Source of the DNA: Eggerthellaceae bacterium
Lineage (GTDB): Bacteria > Actinomycetota > Coriobacteriia > Coriobacteriales > Eggerthellaceae
DNA length: 64,000 bases
Assembly (NCBI GenBank): GCA_022791455.1
Contig: JAAVZC010000010.1
Coordinates: 42,695 to 106,694, forward strand
Reading direction: 5' to 3'
A program made the translations under genes and the position numbers. How positions within the stretch are numbered: the stretch's first letter is position 1; every line of letters starts with the position of its first letter. Below, in pieces: positions 24,419 through 33,548 of this stretch. The notes below the pieces were generated by a model that saw only the letters and a program-made list of their open reading frames with translations, was not told where the DNA came from and searched no databases.

Positions 24419-27082
24419 ATGGACAAGACAGCGAAAACGGAAGCGCAGATGGAAGCTCAGGAGGGGGAGGGCTCTCAGGTGACAGCTCCCCTTCACTTTG
24501 TGGAGCCCACCGAAATCGAGGTGCGCGGGGCGCGGGTTCACAACCTGAAGAACGTGTCGGTAGATATTCCGCTGCGGCAGCTGGTGGGCATTGCCGGCGT
24601 CTCCGGTTCCGGAAAAAGCTCGCTGGCGCTGGGCGTTCTGTACGCGGAAGGGTCGCGCCGTTACCTGGAGGCGCTTTCCACCTACACGCGGCGCCGCATT
24701 TCGCAGGCGGGGCGCGCCACGGTTGACGAGGTGCTGCACGTGCCCGCCGCCCTGGCGCTGCGGCAACGGCCCGGCATTCCCGGCGTGCACTCCACCTTCG
24801 GCACCTCCACCGAGCTGCTGAATTATCTGCGGCTTATGTTCTCGCGTCTGGGCAGTCATGTTTGTCCCAACGGCCACAGGAACGCGCCCAGCTTAAACGG
24901 AGCGCGCGAGCTTCCCATCACCTGCAGCACGTGCGGCGTGGAGTTCTTTGAGCCTTCTGCCGAAGACCTGGCCTTCAACAGCGGCGGCGCCTGCCCCGAG
25001 TGCGGCGGCACCGGCGTGGTGCGCACGGTGGACGAATCCACCCTCATCGAGGACGAGAACCTTACCCTGGAAGAAGGCGCCGTGGCGCCGTGGCGCAACC
25101 TTATGTGGTCGCTCATGCCCGATGTGGCGCGGGAAATGGGCGTGCGCACCGACGTGCCCTACAAAGACCTCACGGACCAAGAGAAGGAGATTGTCCTTCA
25201 CGGCCCCATGGAAAAGAAGCACATCTTCTACGTGCCGAAGAACAAAAGCCACGGCACCGAACTGGATTTCACCTATTACAGCGCGGTGAACACGGTGAAG
25301 AACGCGCTGGCCAAGGCGAAGGACGAGAAGGGCCTGGCCCGCGTGGCGAAATACCTGTGCGAGGCCACCTGCCCCGCCTGTCACGGCACGCGGCTTTCGG
25401 AGAAGGCGCGCTCGAGTTTGATTGATGGTCGCAATCTGGCGGAGGTGACGGCGTTCACGCTGGACGAGCTGGGAGAGTGGATTCCCTCCGTGGCCCCGTG
25501 GCTGCCGGCGGAGATGCGCCCCATGGCGAATCAGATCACTGCGGAAATGAAGGAGCCCATGCAGCGGCTGAAGCAGCTGGGGCTGGGCTATTTGTCGCTC
25601 GACCGCGCGAGCGAGACGCTTTCGAACGGCGAACGCCAGCGGGTGCAGCTGACCCGCGCGGTGCGTAGCCGCACCACCGGCGTGCTGTATGTGCTGGACG
25701 AGCCTTCCATCGGGTTGCATCCGGCGAACGTTGAGGGGTTGCTGGGCGTGATGGACGACCTGCTTTCCGACGGCAACTCCGTGGTGATGGTGGACCACGA
25801 CGTGGCGGTGCTGCGGCACGCGAACCACCTGATTGAGATTGGGCCCGGCAGTGGCGCGAACGGCGGCCGGGTGATAGCCCAGGGCACGGTGGCCCAGGTG
25901 GAGGCGAATCCGGCTTCTCGCATCGGGCCGTTCTTGGCGGGCACCGAGGCCGTGGTGGGGCGTACGCCGGTGGCGGCGGCCCACGTGTTCGACGAGGGGA
26001 GCATCCGCATCCAGACCGGGGCCATTCATACGGTGAAGCCGCTGGAGGCCATGATCCCGAAGGGGCGGTTGACGGTGGTGACGGGCGTTTCCGGCTCCGG
26101 CAAGACCACACTGGTGCTGGAAAGCCTGGTAACGGCGCTGCGTGCCCAGCTGGCAGGGCGGCCGTTACCGGGGCACGTGGTGGATGTGGAGGCGCCCGGC
26201 ATCGCGCGGGTGGACCTGGTGGACGCTACGCCCATCGGCGTGAACGTGCGCTCCACGGTGGGCACCTACTCCGGCGTGCTGGACGAGCTGCGGCGCGAAT
26301 TCGCGAAGCTGCCCCAGGCGAAGGCGCAAGGGCTGAAGGCCGGGGCGTTCTCCTACAACACCGGCAGCCTTCGCTGCCCCACCTGCGACGGCACCGGCCA
26401 GATTTCGCTGGACGTGCAATTCTTGCCTGACGTGGACATTCCCTGCCCCGATTGCGGTGGGTCGCGCTACGGCCACGACGCGTATGCCATTCAGATGACG
26501 GTGGAAGGGGACGCGCGGTCGGAAGTAGCGGCTACGCTGCGGGACGAAGCGGACCATGCGGAAGATTTCGCCGCGGTGGACACGCTTTCGCTTCCGGAAA
26601 TTCTCTCGCTCACGGTTGACCAAGCGCTGCTGGCGCTGCCGCACCTAAAGAAGGTGCACGAGAAGCTGCAAACGCTGCAGGGGCTGGGCCTGGGCTACCT
26701 GACGCTGGGGGAGGCCACGCCGGCGCTTTCTGGCGGCGAGGCGCAGCGGCTGAAGCTTGCCAGCGAGATGCGCCGCAACCAGACGGACACCCTGTTCGTG
26801 TTCGACGAGCCCACCATTGGGCTGCATCCGCTGGACGTGAAGACCCTCATCGAGGTGCTGCAGCGACTCATCGAGAACGGCGCCACCGTGGTGGTGATCG
26901 AGCACGACGTGGACATGATGGCTAATGCCGACTACCTTATTGACATGGGCCCGGGCGGCGGCGAGCAGGGCGGCACCATTGTGTGCGAAGGCACGCCGGA
27001 AGAAGTGGCGGCGAACGCGAACAGTATCACCGGTCGCTTCTTAGCAGCGGAGCTGCGGCGACAGGGGCGCTATGGGGCCTAA
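24419..27082 (+). CDS. UvrA-like excinuclease ATPase paralogue
   Basis: An 887-residue protein with the two-ABC-module layout of UvrA: Walker A GVSGSGKSSLALGVLYAEGSRRY near residue 60, the first zinc hooks CPECGGTG and CPACHGTRL, signature LSNGERQRVQL, then a second module with GVSGSGKTTLV, zinc hooks CPTCDGTGQ and CPDCGGSRY, and LSGGEAQRLKLA plus FDEPTIGLHP. It is somewhat shorter than canonical UvrA (about 940) and has a 40-residue acidic N-terminal extension, pointing to a UvrA2-type paralogue as found near transporters and drug-resistance loci. No uvrB or uvrC is nearby. Its end overlaps the EcfT start by 11 bp. Confidence 0.88.
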   Translation: MDKTAKTEAQMEAQEGEGSQVTAPLHFVEPTEIEVRGARVHNLKNVSVDIPLRQLVGIAGVSGSGKSSLALGVLYAEGSRRYLEALSTYTRRRISQAGRATVDEVLHVPAALALRQRPGIPGVHSTFGTSTELLNYLRLMFSRLGSHVCPNGHRNAPSLNGARELPITCSTCGVEFFEPSAEDLAFNSGGACPECGGTGVVRTVDESTLIEDENLTLEEGAVAPWRNLMWSLMPDVAREMGVRTDVPYKDLTDQEKEIVLHGPMEKKHIFYVPKNKSHGTELDFTYYSAVNTVKNALAKAKDEKGLARVAKYLCEATCPACHGTRLSEKARSSLIDGRNLAEVTAFTLDELGEWIPSVAPWLPAEMRPMANQITAEMKEPMQRLKQLGLGYLSLDRASETLSNGERQRVQLTRAVRSRTTGVLYVLDEPSIGLHPANVEGLLGVMDDLLSDGNSVVMVDHDVAVLRHANHLIEIGPGSGANGGRVIAQGTVAQVEANPASRIGPFLAGTEAVVGRTPVAAAHVFDEGSIRIQTGAIHTVKPLEAMIPKGRLTVVTGVSGSGKTTLVLESLVTALRAQLAGRPLPGHVVDVEAPGIARVDLVDATPIGVNVRSTVGTYSGVLDELRREFAKLPQAKAQGLKAGAFSYNTGSLRCPTCDGTGQISLDVQFLPDVDIPCPDCGGSRYGHDAYAIQMTVEGDARSEVAATLRDEADHAEDFAAVDTLSLPEILSLTVDQALLALPHLKKVHEKLQTLQGLGLGYLTLGEATPALSGGEAQRLKLASEMRRNQTDTLFVFDEPTIGLHPLDVKTLIEVLQRLIENGATVVVIEHDVDMMANADYLIDMGPGGGEQGGTIVCEGTPEEVAANANSITGRFLAAELRRQGRYGA

Positions 27083-27959
27083 TGCTTTCGGCCGGCTGCA
27101 TCCGGCGGTGACGTTTGGGTTCTTCGCGGGTGCTGTGGTGCTGGCGGTGCTGGGGAATCATCCGGCGTTTCAGGTGGTCGGGCTGGTGGCAGCTGTGGCC
27201 ACGTATCTGGCCATGCGGGGCCGCGAAGGGTTGTCGTTTTTGGGCGGTTTGCTGGTGCTCGCTGTGGCGTTGACGCTGGTCAACCCGTTCTTCATTCCTC
27301 AAGGCAGCACGGTGCTGTTCTCCTATTTGGGCGGTCGGCCCTACACGCTGGAGGGGCTGCTCTACGGCGCATCGACGGCGGTTATGCTGGCGACCGTGCT
27401 GTTGTGGTTCGGCTGCTTCAACCAGGTGATGACCAGTGAGAAGCTGACGTTTCTGTTCGGGAAGGCGGCGCCGGCGGTGACGATGGTGATCACTATGGTG
27501 CTGCGGCTTGTGCCCCTGTATCAGCGGAAGGCGCGCTGTATTTCCGATGCCCGCGGGGCGCTGGGGCTCTCGGTGCGCGAAGGCTCGGCGGCCCAGCGCG
27601 TGCGCAGTGGCGCGCGGGATCTTTCGGCGCTGACCACCTGGGGGCTCGAGAGCGCCGTGATCACTGCCGATTCCATGGCGGCGCGCGGCTTCGGCACCGG
27701 CCGGCGCACCAGCTTCGCACGCTACCGGTTCGCGGGGGAGAGCGCCGTGGTGTGCGCCTTTCTGGCTGTCGCCTTCTTGCTGGCGCTGACGGGGGTGCTG
27801 TCGCTCGGCACGATGATCTTTCTGCCGACGGTGCAACTGCCGCCGCTGGATGCCCGCGGCGCGCTTGCCCTGACGGCGTACGCCCTGTTCCTGTGCGTGC
27901 CCTTGGCGGTAATGGGGAAGGAGGCCGTGCAGTGGCGCTGCTCGCTTTCGAAGATGTGA
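27072..27959 (+). CDS. ECF transporter transmembrane (T) component
   Basis: A 295-residue EcfT/CbiQ-family membrane protein with about six hydrophobic segments. The ATPase-contacting regions are visible as the basic stretch after LRLVPLYQRKARCISDARGA and the ITADSMAARGFGTGRR motif. It begins within the last 11 bases of the UvrA-like gene and overlaps the fused ATPase gene by 28 bp, so the three are translated in series. With the downstream A-A fusion and S component it makes a complete group-I vitamin/metal ECF importer. Confidence 0.93.
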   Translation: MGPNAFGRLHPAVTFGFFAGAVVLAVLGNHPAFQVVGLVAAVATYLAMRGREGLSFLGGLLVLAVALTLVNPFFIPQGSTVLFSYLGGRPYTLEGLLYGASTAVMLATVLLWFGCFNQVMTSEKLTFLFGKAAPAVTMVITMVLRLVPLYQRKARCISDARGALGLSVREGSAAQRVRSGARDLSALTTWGLESAVITADSMAARGFGTGRRTSFARYRFAGESAVVCAFLAVAFLLALTGVLSLGTMIFLPTVQLPPLDARGALALTAYALFLCVPLAVMGKEAVQWRCSLSKM

Positions 27960-29707
27960 CGTTCCGCTACCCCGAAGCGGCCCGTACCGCCCTGGACGGG
28001 GTGAGCCTTGAGGTGGAGGCGGGGGAGTACCTGTGCCTGTGCGGCCCGAGCGGCTGCGGGAAGACCACGCTTTTGCGGCAGATGAAGACGGCGCTGCAGC
28101 CGGCGGGGGAGCGCAGCGGGCGCGTGCTGCTGGACGGCCGCCCTCTTGACCATGTTCCCGCCCGCGAGCAGGCGGCGCGCATCGGCTTCGTCATGCAGAA
28201 CCCCGACGCCCAAATTGTGACCGACCGCGTGTGGTCTGAGCTGGCCTTCGGGCTGGAGAACCTGGGCTGGGAGCCTTCCGCCATGCGGCTGCGCGTAGCC
28301 GAGATGGCCAGCTATTTCGGACTGGAAAACTGGTTCGAGCGCGATGTGGCCGAGCTTTCCGGTGGCCAGAAGCAGCTGCTGAACCTGGCCGCGGTCATGG
28401 CGATGGCCCCCGATGTGCTAGTGCTAGACGAGCCCACCGCCCAGCTGGACCCCATCGCCGCCACCACCTTCCTGGAGACGGTGAAGAGGCTGAATCGTGA
28501 CTTGGGTACCACCGTCGTTATGGTGGAGCATCGGTTGGAAGAGGTGTTCGCTGTGGCCGATCGTGTGGCGGTTCTGGAAGAAGGCCGCGTTGTGACTCAC
28601 GGTACGCCGCAGGAAGTGGCCGTCGCCCTCTACGCCGCCAACAGCCCCCTAACCTGCGCCCTTCCCACACCCACCCGCGTCTTCTGCGAAGTAAAGGGTC
28701 CAACCGTGCCCGCCCCCCTCACCATCCAAGAAGGCAGAACATGGTTGAAGAACGTCATCGCGACCGAAGCCCGCACTTTCCCTTCGTCATCTCGACCGGA
28801 GCCCGAAGGGCGGAGCGGAGAGATCTTTCCAAACTCCGAGAACGCTTCAGGGGTCGCGAAGATCTCTCGACTACGCGCTCTGCGCTTCGCTCGAGATGAC
28901 GAGCAGGGATCTCCCCAGCTGGCTGTTGCCATCAAGAACCTGTGGTTCCGTTATGGGCGGACCGCTCCCGATGTGTTGCGGGGGGTTGACTTGGCGGTGC
29001 CCGAAAGGGGCATCTTCGCGCTTTCGGGCGGGAACGGTGCCGGGAAGTCCACGTTGCTGCGCTGCATTTGTGGAGTGGCTGGCCCCCACCGCGGTAAGGT
29101 AGTGCTCTTCGGTGATGCCGGTTCGCGAAAACATGCGCTTGATCAGGGGAAGCGCGTCGTTGCGCTTCTTCCGCAGGAGCCTTTGAACCTGTTCGCGTTC
29201 GACACGGTGCGGGCGGATTTGGAGGAGATGCTGCCGCATGCTTCTGTCCAAGAGCGCGCCGTTGCCGTGCAGGCGGTGGCGGAGCGGTGCGGTGTTGCCG
29301 GTCTGCTTAACCGCCACCCTTACGACTTGTCCGGAGGCGAATTGCAGCGGGCGGCTTTGGCGAAGGTGCTTCTAGCGCACCCGCGGCTCTTGCTGCTGGA
29401 TGAGCCAACCAAGGGGCTCGATGCCTTGGCCAAGCGAGAGTTTGCCGCTCTGCTTCGGCAGCTGACGGCGGAAGGGGTCACGGTGCTGCTGGTCTCCCAC
29501 GATGTGGAGTTCTGTGCGCGGACTGCCGATCAAGCGGCCCTGCTGTTCAACGGGGAAGTGGTGGCTAGCGCTCCGGTGCGGGAGTTCTTCGCTCGCAACG
29601 CCTTCTACACCACGGCCGCCAGTCGCATGAGCCGCGGCATTATCGACGACGCCATCACCGCCGGGGACATAGTGGCTGCTTGCGTAGCTGCAGAGCCAGA
29701 GGTCTAG
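27932..29707 (+). CDS. Fused ECF transporter ATPases (EcfA-EcfA') with repeat-derived linker
   Basis: A 591-residue protein containing two complete ABC ATPases. Module 1 (about 1-250) has GPSGCGKTTLL, LSGGQKQLLNLA and VLVLDEPTAQLD; module 2 (about 330-590) has GGNGAGKSTLL, LSGGELQRAALAK and LLLLDEPTKGLD. Between them residues 285-323 are encoded exactly by a 117-bp palindromic repeat, followed by a partial copy. Fused A-A' subunits are known in ECF systems; a repeat serving as the linker is the odd feature. GTG 27932 was chosen because AAGGAGG lies 8 bases upstream and the protein then starts directly with the ATPase fold; a longer frame exists but overlaps the T gene. Confidence 0.93.
   Translation: MALLAFEDVTFRYPEAARTALDGVSLEVEAGEYLCLCGPSGCGKTTLLRQMKTALQPAGERSGRVLLDGRPLDHVPAREQAARIGFVMQNPDAQIVTDRVWSELAFGLENLGWEPSAMRLRVAEMASYFGLENWFERDVAELSGGQKQLLNLAAVMAMAPDVLVLDEPTAQLDPIAATTFLETVKRLNRDLGTTVVMVEHRLEEVFAVADRVAVLEEGRVVTHGTPQEVAVALYAANSPLTCALPTPTRVFCEVKGPTVPAPLTIQEGRTWLKNVIATEARTFPSSSRPEPEGRSGEIFPNSENASGVAKISRLRALRFARDDEQGSPQLAVAIKNLWFRYGRTAPDVLRGVDLAVPERGIFALSGGNGAGKSTLLRCICGVAGPHRGKVVLFGDAGSRKHALDQGKRVVALLPQEPLNLFAFDTVRADLEEMLPHASVQERAVAVQAVAERCGVAGLLNRHPYDLSGGELQRAALAKVLLAHPRLLLLDEPTKGLDALAKREFAALLRQLTAEGVTVLLVSHDVEFCARTADQAALLFNGEVVASAPVREFFARNAFYTTAASRMSRGIIDDAITAGDIVAACVAAEPEV
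28785..28901. repeat. 117-bp palindromic repeat inside the ECF ATPase gene
   Basis: Type A arms in inverted orientation: CGTCATCTCGACCGGAG at the left end and the reverse complement at the right end (CGCTCGAGATGACG), around a core of about 35 bp. The core is the reverse complement, with a few changes, of the core in the MurT-GatD copy. It is 39 codons long and read in frame as SSSRP...SGEIF...KISRL...RDDE. A fragment GGATCTCCCCAGC just downstream matches the tail of the type B arm. Confidence 0.93.
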
Positions 29708-29710
29708 CTC

Positions 29711-30433
29711 GTGACAGATCGATCGAAAGCCATAGCCCTCATCGCCTGGATTATCGCCCTTGGGGGCGCTGTGCTCAGCGTGCTGGCTGGTGCTCTGGTC
29801 GGCGGGCGTGCTTATGTGCTGACTAGCGTGCTCGTCATCCTCTTTGCCATGCTGCCTTTTTTCGTGCAGTTTGAGCGCCGTCGTCCGCAGGCGCGCGAAC
29901 TGGTGGTGTTGGCGGTGCTCTGCGCGCTGGGAGTGGCCGCCCGTGCGCTCTTTGTTTGGGTGCCCCACTTCAAGCCCATGGCCGCCATCATCATGATCGC
30001 TGCCATCGCTTTCGGTCGATCGTCCGGGTTCCTTGTGGGGGCCATCACGGTGCTGGCCAGCAACTTCATCTTCGGCCAAGGCCCCTGGACACCGTGGCAG
30101 ATGCTGGCGTTCGGTTCCTGCGGCTACGTGTTCGGATTGCTGGCGGAGTGGGGCGCCATTCCCCGGTCGCATCTTTCTCGCGGCCGCCTGATTGCCACCG
30201 CTCTTGCCGGCGGCTTGTTCATTGTGCTGGTGGCAGGGCCCATCTTGGACACAAGCACCTTCTTCTACTTCGCCGCAATGCCAACGCCGCAAGCGGCCCT
30301 CGCCGTCTACCTGGCAGGCTTCCCCGTCAATTGCATCCAAGGGGCCTCGGTGGCCATCGCGCTTTTTCTGCTGGCGAATCCGCTGCTCAACAAGCTTGCT
30401 CGCTTGCGCACAAAGTACGGCTTCTTGGCGTAG
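29711..30433 (+). CDS. ECF transporter substrate-binding (S) component
   Basis: A 240-residue membrane protein with about six segments, with GTG start 4 bp after the ATPase stop. The middle stretch AIAFGRSSGFLVGAITVLASN and the motif FGQGPWTPWQMLAFG are typical of the ECF_trnsprt S-component family. It supplies substrate specificity to the T and fused A subunits encoded immediately upstream. The motif recalls S components of the cobalamin (CbrT) group, but the substrate cannot be fixed from sequence. Confidence 0.85.
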   Translation: MTDRSKAIALIAWIIALGGAVLSVLAGALVGGRAYVLTSVLVILFAMLPFFVQFERRRPQARELVVLAVLCALGVAARALFVWVPHFKPMAAIIMIAAIAFGRSSGFLVGAITVLASNFIFGQGPWTPWQMLAFGSCGYVFGLLAEWGAIPRSHLSRGRLIATALAGGLFIVLVAGPILDTSTFFYFAAMPTPQAALAVYLAGFPVNCIQGASVAIALFLLANPLLNKLARLRTKYGFLA

Positions 30434-30447
30434 GGCGGCCGACCTCG

Positions 30448-32100
30448 CTAGTCTAACTTCTGGTGGTTCACGAAACGGTGCCGGGTGCGCAGCGTTTGCC
30501 ACAGCACGTAGACGCTCAGCACGAACGCCCCCACGAACCCCAGCACTCCCAGCAGCGGCACGCCCAGAAACTGCGGCGCCATCGAGGTGGTGCACAAAAT
30601 GGCCGAGCCCAAGAACAGCCCCGCCGCCAGCAGCGCCAGCGACAGCCGCCCCGTAGCCACGTACACCGTAGCTAGCGCGTCGTCGGGAATGGACAGATCG
30701 CCCTTCACGGACACTTGCCCGCGCGTCAGCAGCTCCAGCGCATGCGACACCTGGGTGGGCAGCTTCGCCACTGCACTCACCGACTCCGCGCTGTCGTACA
30801 GGAATGCCGTCGCCTTCTCGCCCACGTACTTCGGGTTGAACATCTGCTTCATCACGTGCTCGGACACTACGTCGATCACGCTGGTTTCCGGTGCAATTTC
30901 CGCCAGCAGCCCCTCCATGGTCACGAACCCGCGCGCCAGCATGGTCACGCTGGGGGACATGATGAGGTCTTGCCGTCGCAGAATCTCGATGACTTCCTCG
31001 AACGCCTCGCCAATATTGATTTCCGCCATGTCCGCCTGGCTGTATTCTGCCAGCAGCCGGTCCATTCGCTCCAGCAAAAGCCCCTGGTTCACGGTGCCTT
31101 TCGCACTGCACAGCCCCAGCACCGATTCCATCAGCTCGTAGGAATTGCCGAAGGCCACTGACCGGAACATGCGGCTGACCAGCGCCCGCTCCGATGCCGA
31201 CAGCGTGCCTACCATCCCTAGATCGATCCAGACAATTTCCTTGCCGCGCACAATGATGTTGCCGGAGTGCGGATCCGCATGGAAAAAGCCGTTGTCCAAA
31301 ATCTGGGTCACGTAGCTTTGGATGAGCCGCTTCGACAGCGCCTTGACGTTCAGACCCCGCTGCTTCAGCTTCTTCACGTCGCTGATCTCTGGCCCCGACA
31401 CGTACTCTTCCACCAGCACCGCGTCGGTTGAGTACTTCGGGAAGGGGAGGGGGCACGTTACATTCGGCTGCGCCTCGAGTTCTTTGTGGAAGCGCTCCAG
31501 GTTGTGCAGCTCGATGGTGAAATCCACCTCGTTCTCGGTGGTGCGCTCCAGCTCTTCCACGAAGCCGGTCAGATTCTCGATGATGTCCTTGTGGGCCGTG
31601 GTGGCGAAGTCGCCGAACGCGAGCAGCGTCTTCATCATGGCAATGTCTTCGGCCATCAGCTCCACCACGCCCGGGCGGCGCACTTTCACTGCCACCAGTG
31701 TGCCGTCGTGCAGCCGCGCCTTGTGCACCTGCGCGATGGAGGCAGCCCCCAGCGGCTCGGGGTCGATTTCGGCGAAAACCTCCTGGTAGGAGTGGCCGTA
31801 GGACTTGTCGATGCAATCGATGACGGTCTCGAAGCTCATGGGCGACACGTTGTCGTGCAGCTTCTCGAATGCGTCGCAGTATTCCTTGGGCAGAATGTCG
31901 GAGCGGTTCGACGCCAGCTGGCCAATCTTCACATACGTGGGCCCCAGCGCCTCGAGCACCTTCACCGCTTTTTGCGGCGTGAGCCCCTGCGCCACGTGGT
32001 TCTCGCGCATGATACGAAGGATTTCGCGCATGCGCGGCGAGAAGGTCTTGTCCTTCCGGGAAAGCTCGTGGAAGCGCAGGAATTCTCGAAATGTTGCCAT
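30448..32100 (-). CDS. UbiB/ABC1-family atypical kinase
   Basis: A 550-residue ABC1/ADCK protein. The family's KxGQ motif appears in PTYVKIGQLASNRSDILP, the Ala-rich loop in GAASIAQVHKA, the VAVKVRRPG lysine, and the catalytic stretch GFFHADPHSGNIIV with WIDLGMVG. Two hydrophobic helices at the C-terminus (about 495-540) anchor it in the membrane. In proteobacteria UbiB supports ubiquinone synthesis; in a menaquinone-using anaerobe the role is probably in isoprenoid-quinone or lipid handling. The start follows GAGGAG. The gene converges with the ECF S component, 14 bp apart. Confidence 0.92.
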   Translation of the reverse strand: MATFREFLRFHELSRKDKTFSPRMREILRIMRENHVAQGLTPQKAVKVLEALGPTYVKIGQLASNRSDILPKEYCDAFEKLHDNVSPMSFETVIDCIDKSYGHSYQEVFAEIDPEPLGAASIAQVHKARLHDGTLVAVKVRRPGVVELMAEDIAMMKTLLAFGDFATTAHKDIIENLTGFVEELERTTENEVDFTIELHNLERFHKELEAQPNVTCPLPFPKYSTDAVLVEEYVSGPEISDVKKLKQRGLNVKALSKRLIQSYVTQILDNGFFHADPHSGNIIVRGKEIVWIDLGMVGTLSASERALVSRMFRSVAFGNSYELMESVLGLCSAKGTVNQGLLLERMDRLLAEYSQADMAEINIGEAFEEVIEILRRQDLIMSPSVTMLARGFVTMEGLLAEIAPETSVIDVVSEHVMKQMFNPKYVGEKATAFLYDSAESVSAVAKLPTQVSHALELLTRGQVSVKGDLSIPDDALATVYVATGRLSLALLAAGLFLGSAILCTTSMAPQFLGVPLLGVLGFVGAFVLSVYVLWQTLRTRHRFVNHQKLD

Positions 32101-32194
32101 CGTCCGCTCGTCTCCTCTTCAGCCCAGTGCGATCGGTAGCTTCATGCTAGCAGTGGAACCAGAGAAGCCGCGCCCTTGGCAACGTTTTGAAAAG

Positions 32195-32731
32195 CTAGAG
32201 AATCTTTTCGAAGGCGACGCGGTCGGGGGTGGCGTTGGGGACGTTTCCCGCTTCCAGTACCTGGATGACGCCGCATTTCTCGAAGCCGCAGCGAAGCGCC
32301 AGGTTGCGCATGGGGAAGTTGCCGGGGTGGGTGTCCACGCGCACGCTTTCACAGTCGGTTTCACGGGCGAGCGCTTCGGCCGAGGCCATGAGGAACTTCG
32401 CCACGCCTAGGCCGCGGGCGTCGGCTGCCACTGCCACGCGGTGAATGGCGGCATAGCGGGGCTCGGACGCAACGCTTTCGGTGAGCCATTTGCCGTCGAT
32501 CTCGTCATAGTTGGGGTCGCCGCGGAAGGTGACCATGCAGGTGCCCAGCAAGCGGCCGTCCTGTTCTGCCACGTAGGATTCGCCCCAGGCTACGTCGGCT
32601 TCGATGGCCTCGCGATGGGGATAGCCCTGCTGCCATTGGTCAATGCCCAGCTCTGCCAGCGCCTCCCGACCATCGGTCAGGATTTCCATAACGCGATCGA
32701 TTTCATGAGAACCAGCGGGGCGAAACTCCAT
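32195..32731 (-). CDS. GNAT-family N-acetyltransferase
   Basis: A 178-residue GNAT protein. The acetyl-CoA binding segment is visible as IHRVAVAADARGLGVAKFLM, and the C-terminal NLALRCGFEKCG is the usual beta-bulge/helix region. The start follows AGGAGG by 11 bases. The substrate is unknown; it resembles small single-domain acetyltransferases of Firmicutes and Coriobacteria. It lies between the UbiB-like kinase and UspA genes, all leftward, with gaps near 80-95 bp. Confidence 0.9.
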   Translation of the reverse strand: MEFRPAGSHEIDRVMEILTDGREALAELGIDQWQQGYPHREAIEADVAWGESYVAEQDGRLLGTCMVTFRGDPNYDEIDGKWLTESVASEPRYAAIHRVAVAADARGLGVAKFLMASAEALARETDCESVRVDTHPGNFPMRNLALRCGFEKCGVIQVLEAGNVPNATPDRVAFEKIL

Positions 32732-32809
32732 AGGGCAACAACCTCCTGATGAATAATGAGCGAGTGCTTATTAAACCAGAGGAGGGGCCCGTGCGGGCTC
32801 AGTTTTTCG

Positions 32810-33280
32810 CTATTTCACAATGAGTACGGGAATATGGGTTTTGTTGAGCACCGAGTAGCATACGCTGCCGATCATGCTGCGCACCGGGCCCATGCCGCGG
32901 TGGCCCATGACAATGCAGTCATAGCCCTCGGCTTCGGCGTAGGCGGTAATGGCGTCGTGGGGCGATCCGTTCACTACGGCCACCTCGACGTTCTCGGCGT
33001 TGCCGATGAGAGGGGCGATGCCTTCGCGGATGTGGTCGGCGGTTTCGCGACCGGCTTCTTCGTCGATGGCCGCCATGGCCGCGGCATCCATGCTGTCGCC
33101 CATGACGCCGCTCATGCGGGCGGCAATCTTGAAGGTTTCGGCGTTGTAGTCGTGCCAGTCCACCACGGAAAGCACCGTGACGGACGCGTCGGGCACGAGG
33201 GCCGCCAGCTCCATGGCCTTTTGCAGGGCGTGGCCAGCCGGCTCGGAGGAATCGTAGGGCACCAGAATCTTCGTAAACAT
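32810..33280 (-). CDS. Universal stress protein (UspA family), ATP-binding type
   Basis: A 156-residue single-domain Usp. It opens with KILVPYDSSEPA and ends with GHRGMGPVRSMIGSVCYSVLNK, which fits the G-2x-G-9x-G(S/T) ATP-binding pattern. Such proteins respond to starvation, redox or respiratory stress. GAGGAGG lies just upstream of the ATG. It is probably monocistronic. Confidence 0.94.
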   Translation of the reverse strand: MFTKILVPYDSSEPAGHALQKAMELAALVPDASVTVLSVVDWHDYNAETFKIAARMSGVMGDSMDAAAMAAIDEEAGRETADHIREGIAPLIGNAENVEVAVVNGSPHDAITAYAEAEGYDCIVMGHRGMGPVRSMIGSVCYSVLNKTHIPVLIVK

Positions 33281-33430
33281 AGCAACCTCCTCAACTTTGC
33301 TTTGCCTGATGAGAACAAGGTTAGCGCATTTTCGGCCCGCGCCCTTGCTCGCGGCCGGCTTCGTTGAGATCCCGTGGGGTTGGACGCCCTTCCTCCCCGC
33401 TGCGCTATACTTTCCCGGGCGTGAGACCGA

Positions 33431-33532
33431 GGTGAGACAGAGGGACGCTCCTAATGTCTCATTTCTCAGAAACGCTACCGCTTTGGCGCAATGGCAAGAA
33501 ATGAGACATTAGGAGCGTCCCTCTGTCTCACC
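33431..33532. repeat. Perfect 36-bp inverted repeat directly before murT-gatD
   Basis: The arms 33431-33466 and 33497-33532 are exact reverse complements (left arm begins GGTGAGACAGAGGGACGC) around a 30-base loop. The right arm ends 3 bases before the ribosome site and 16 bases before the start codon. The GAGACAGAGGGAC...GTCTC pattern recalls REP-type palindromes mobilised by IS200-like (RAYT) transposases; no transposase is in the window. Confidence 0.95.
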
Positions 33533-33548
33533 AAGAAGGAGCAGATGC

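Noticed and set aside
29372..31816. An 814-codon minus-strand frame across the ECF and UbiB region
   Set aside because: It crosses several real genes in both orientations, has no motif, and is explained by GC bias.
33431..33532. Perfect inverted repeat considered as an insertion sequence
   Set aside because: The loop is only 30 bases and cannot encode a transposase; no target duplication is clear.
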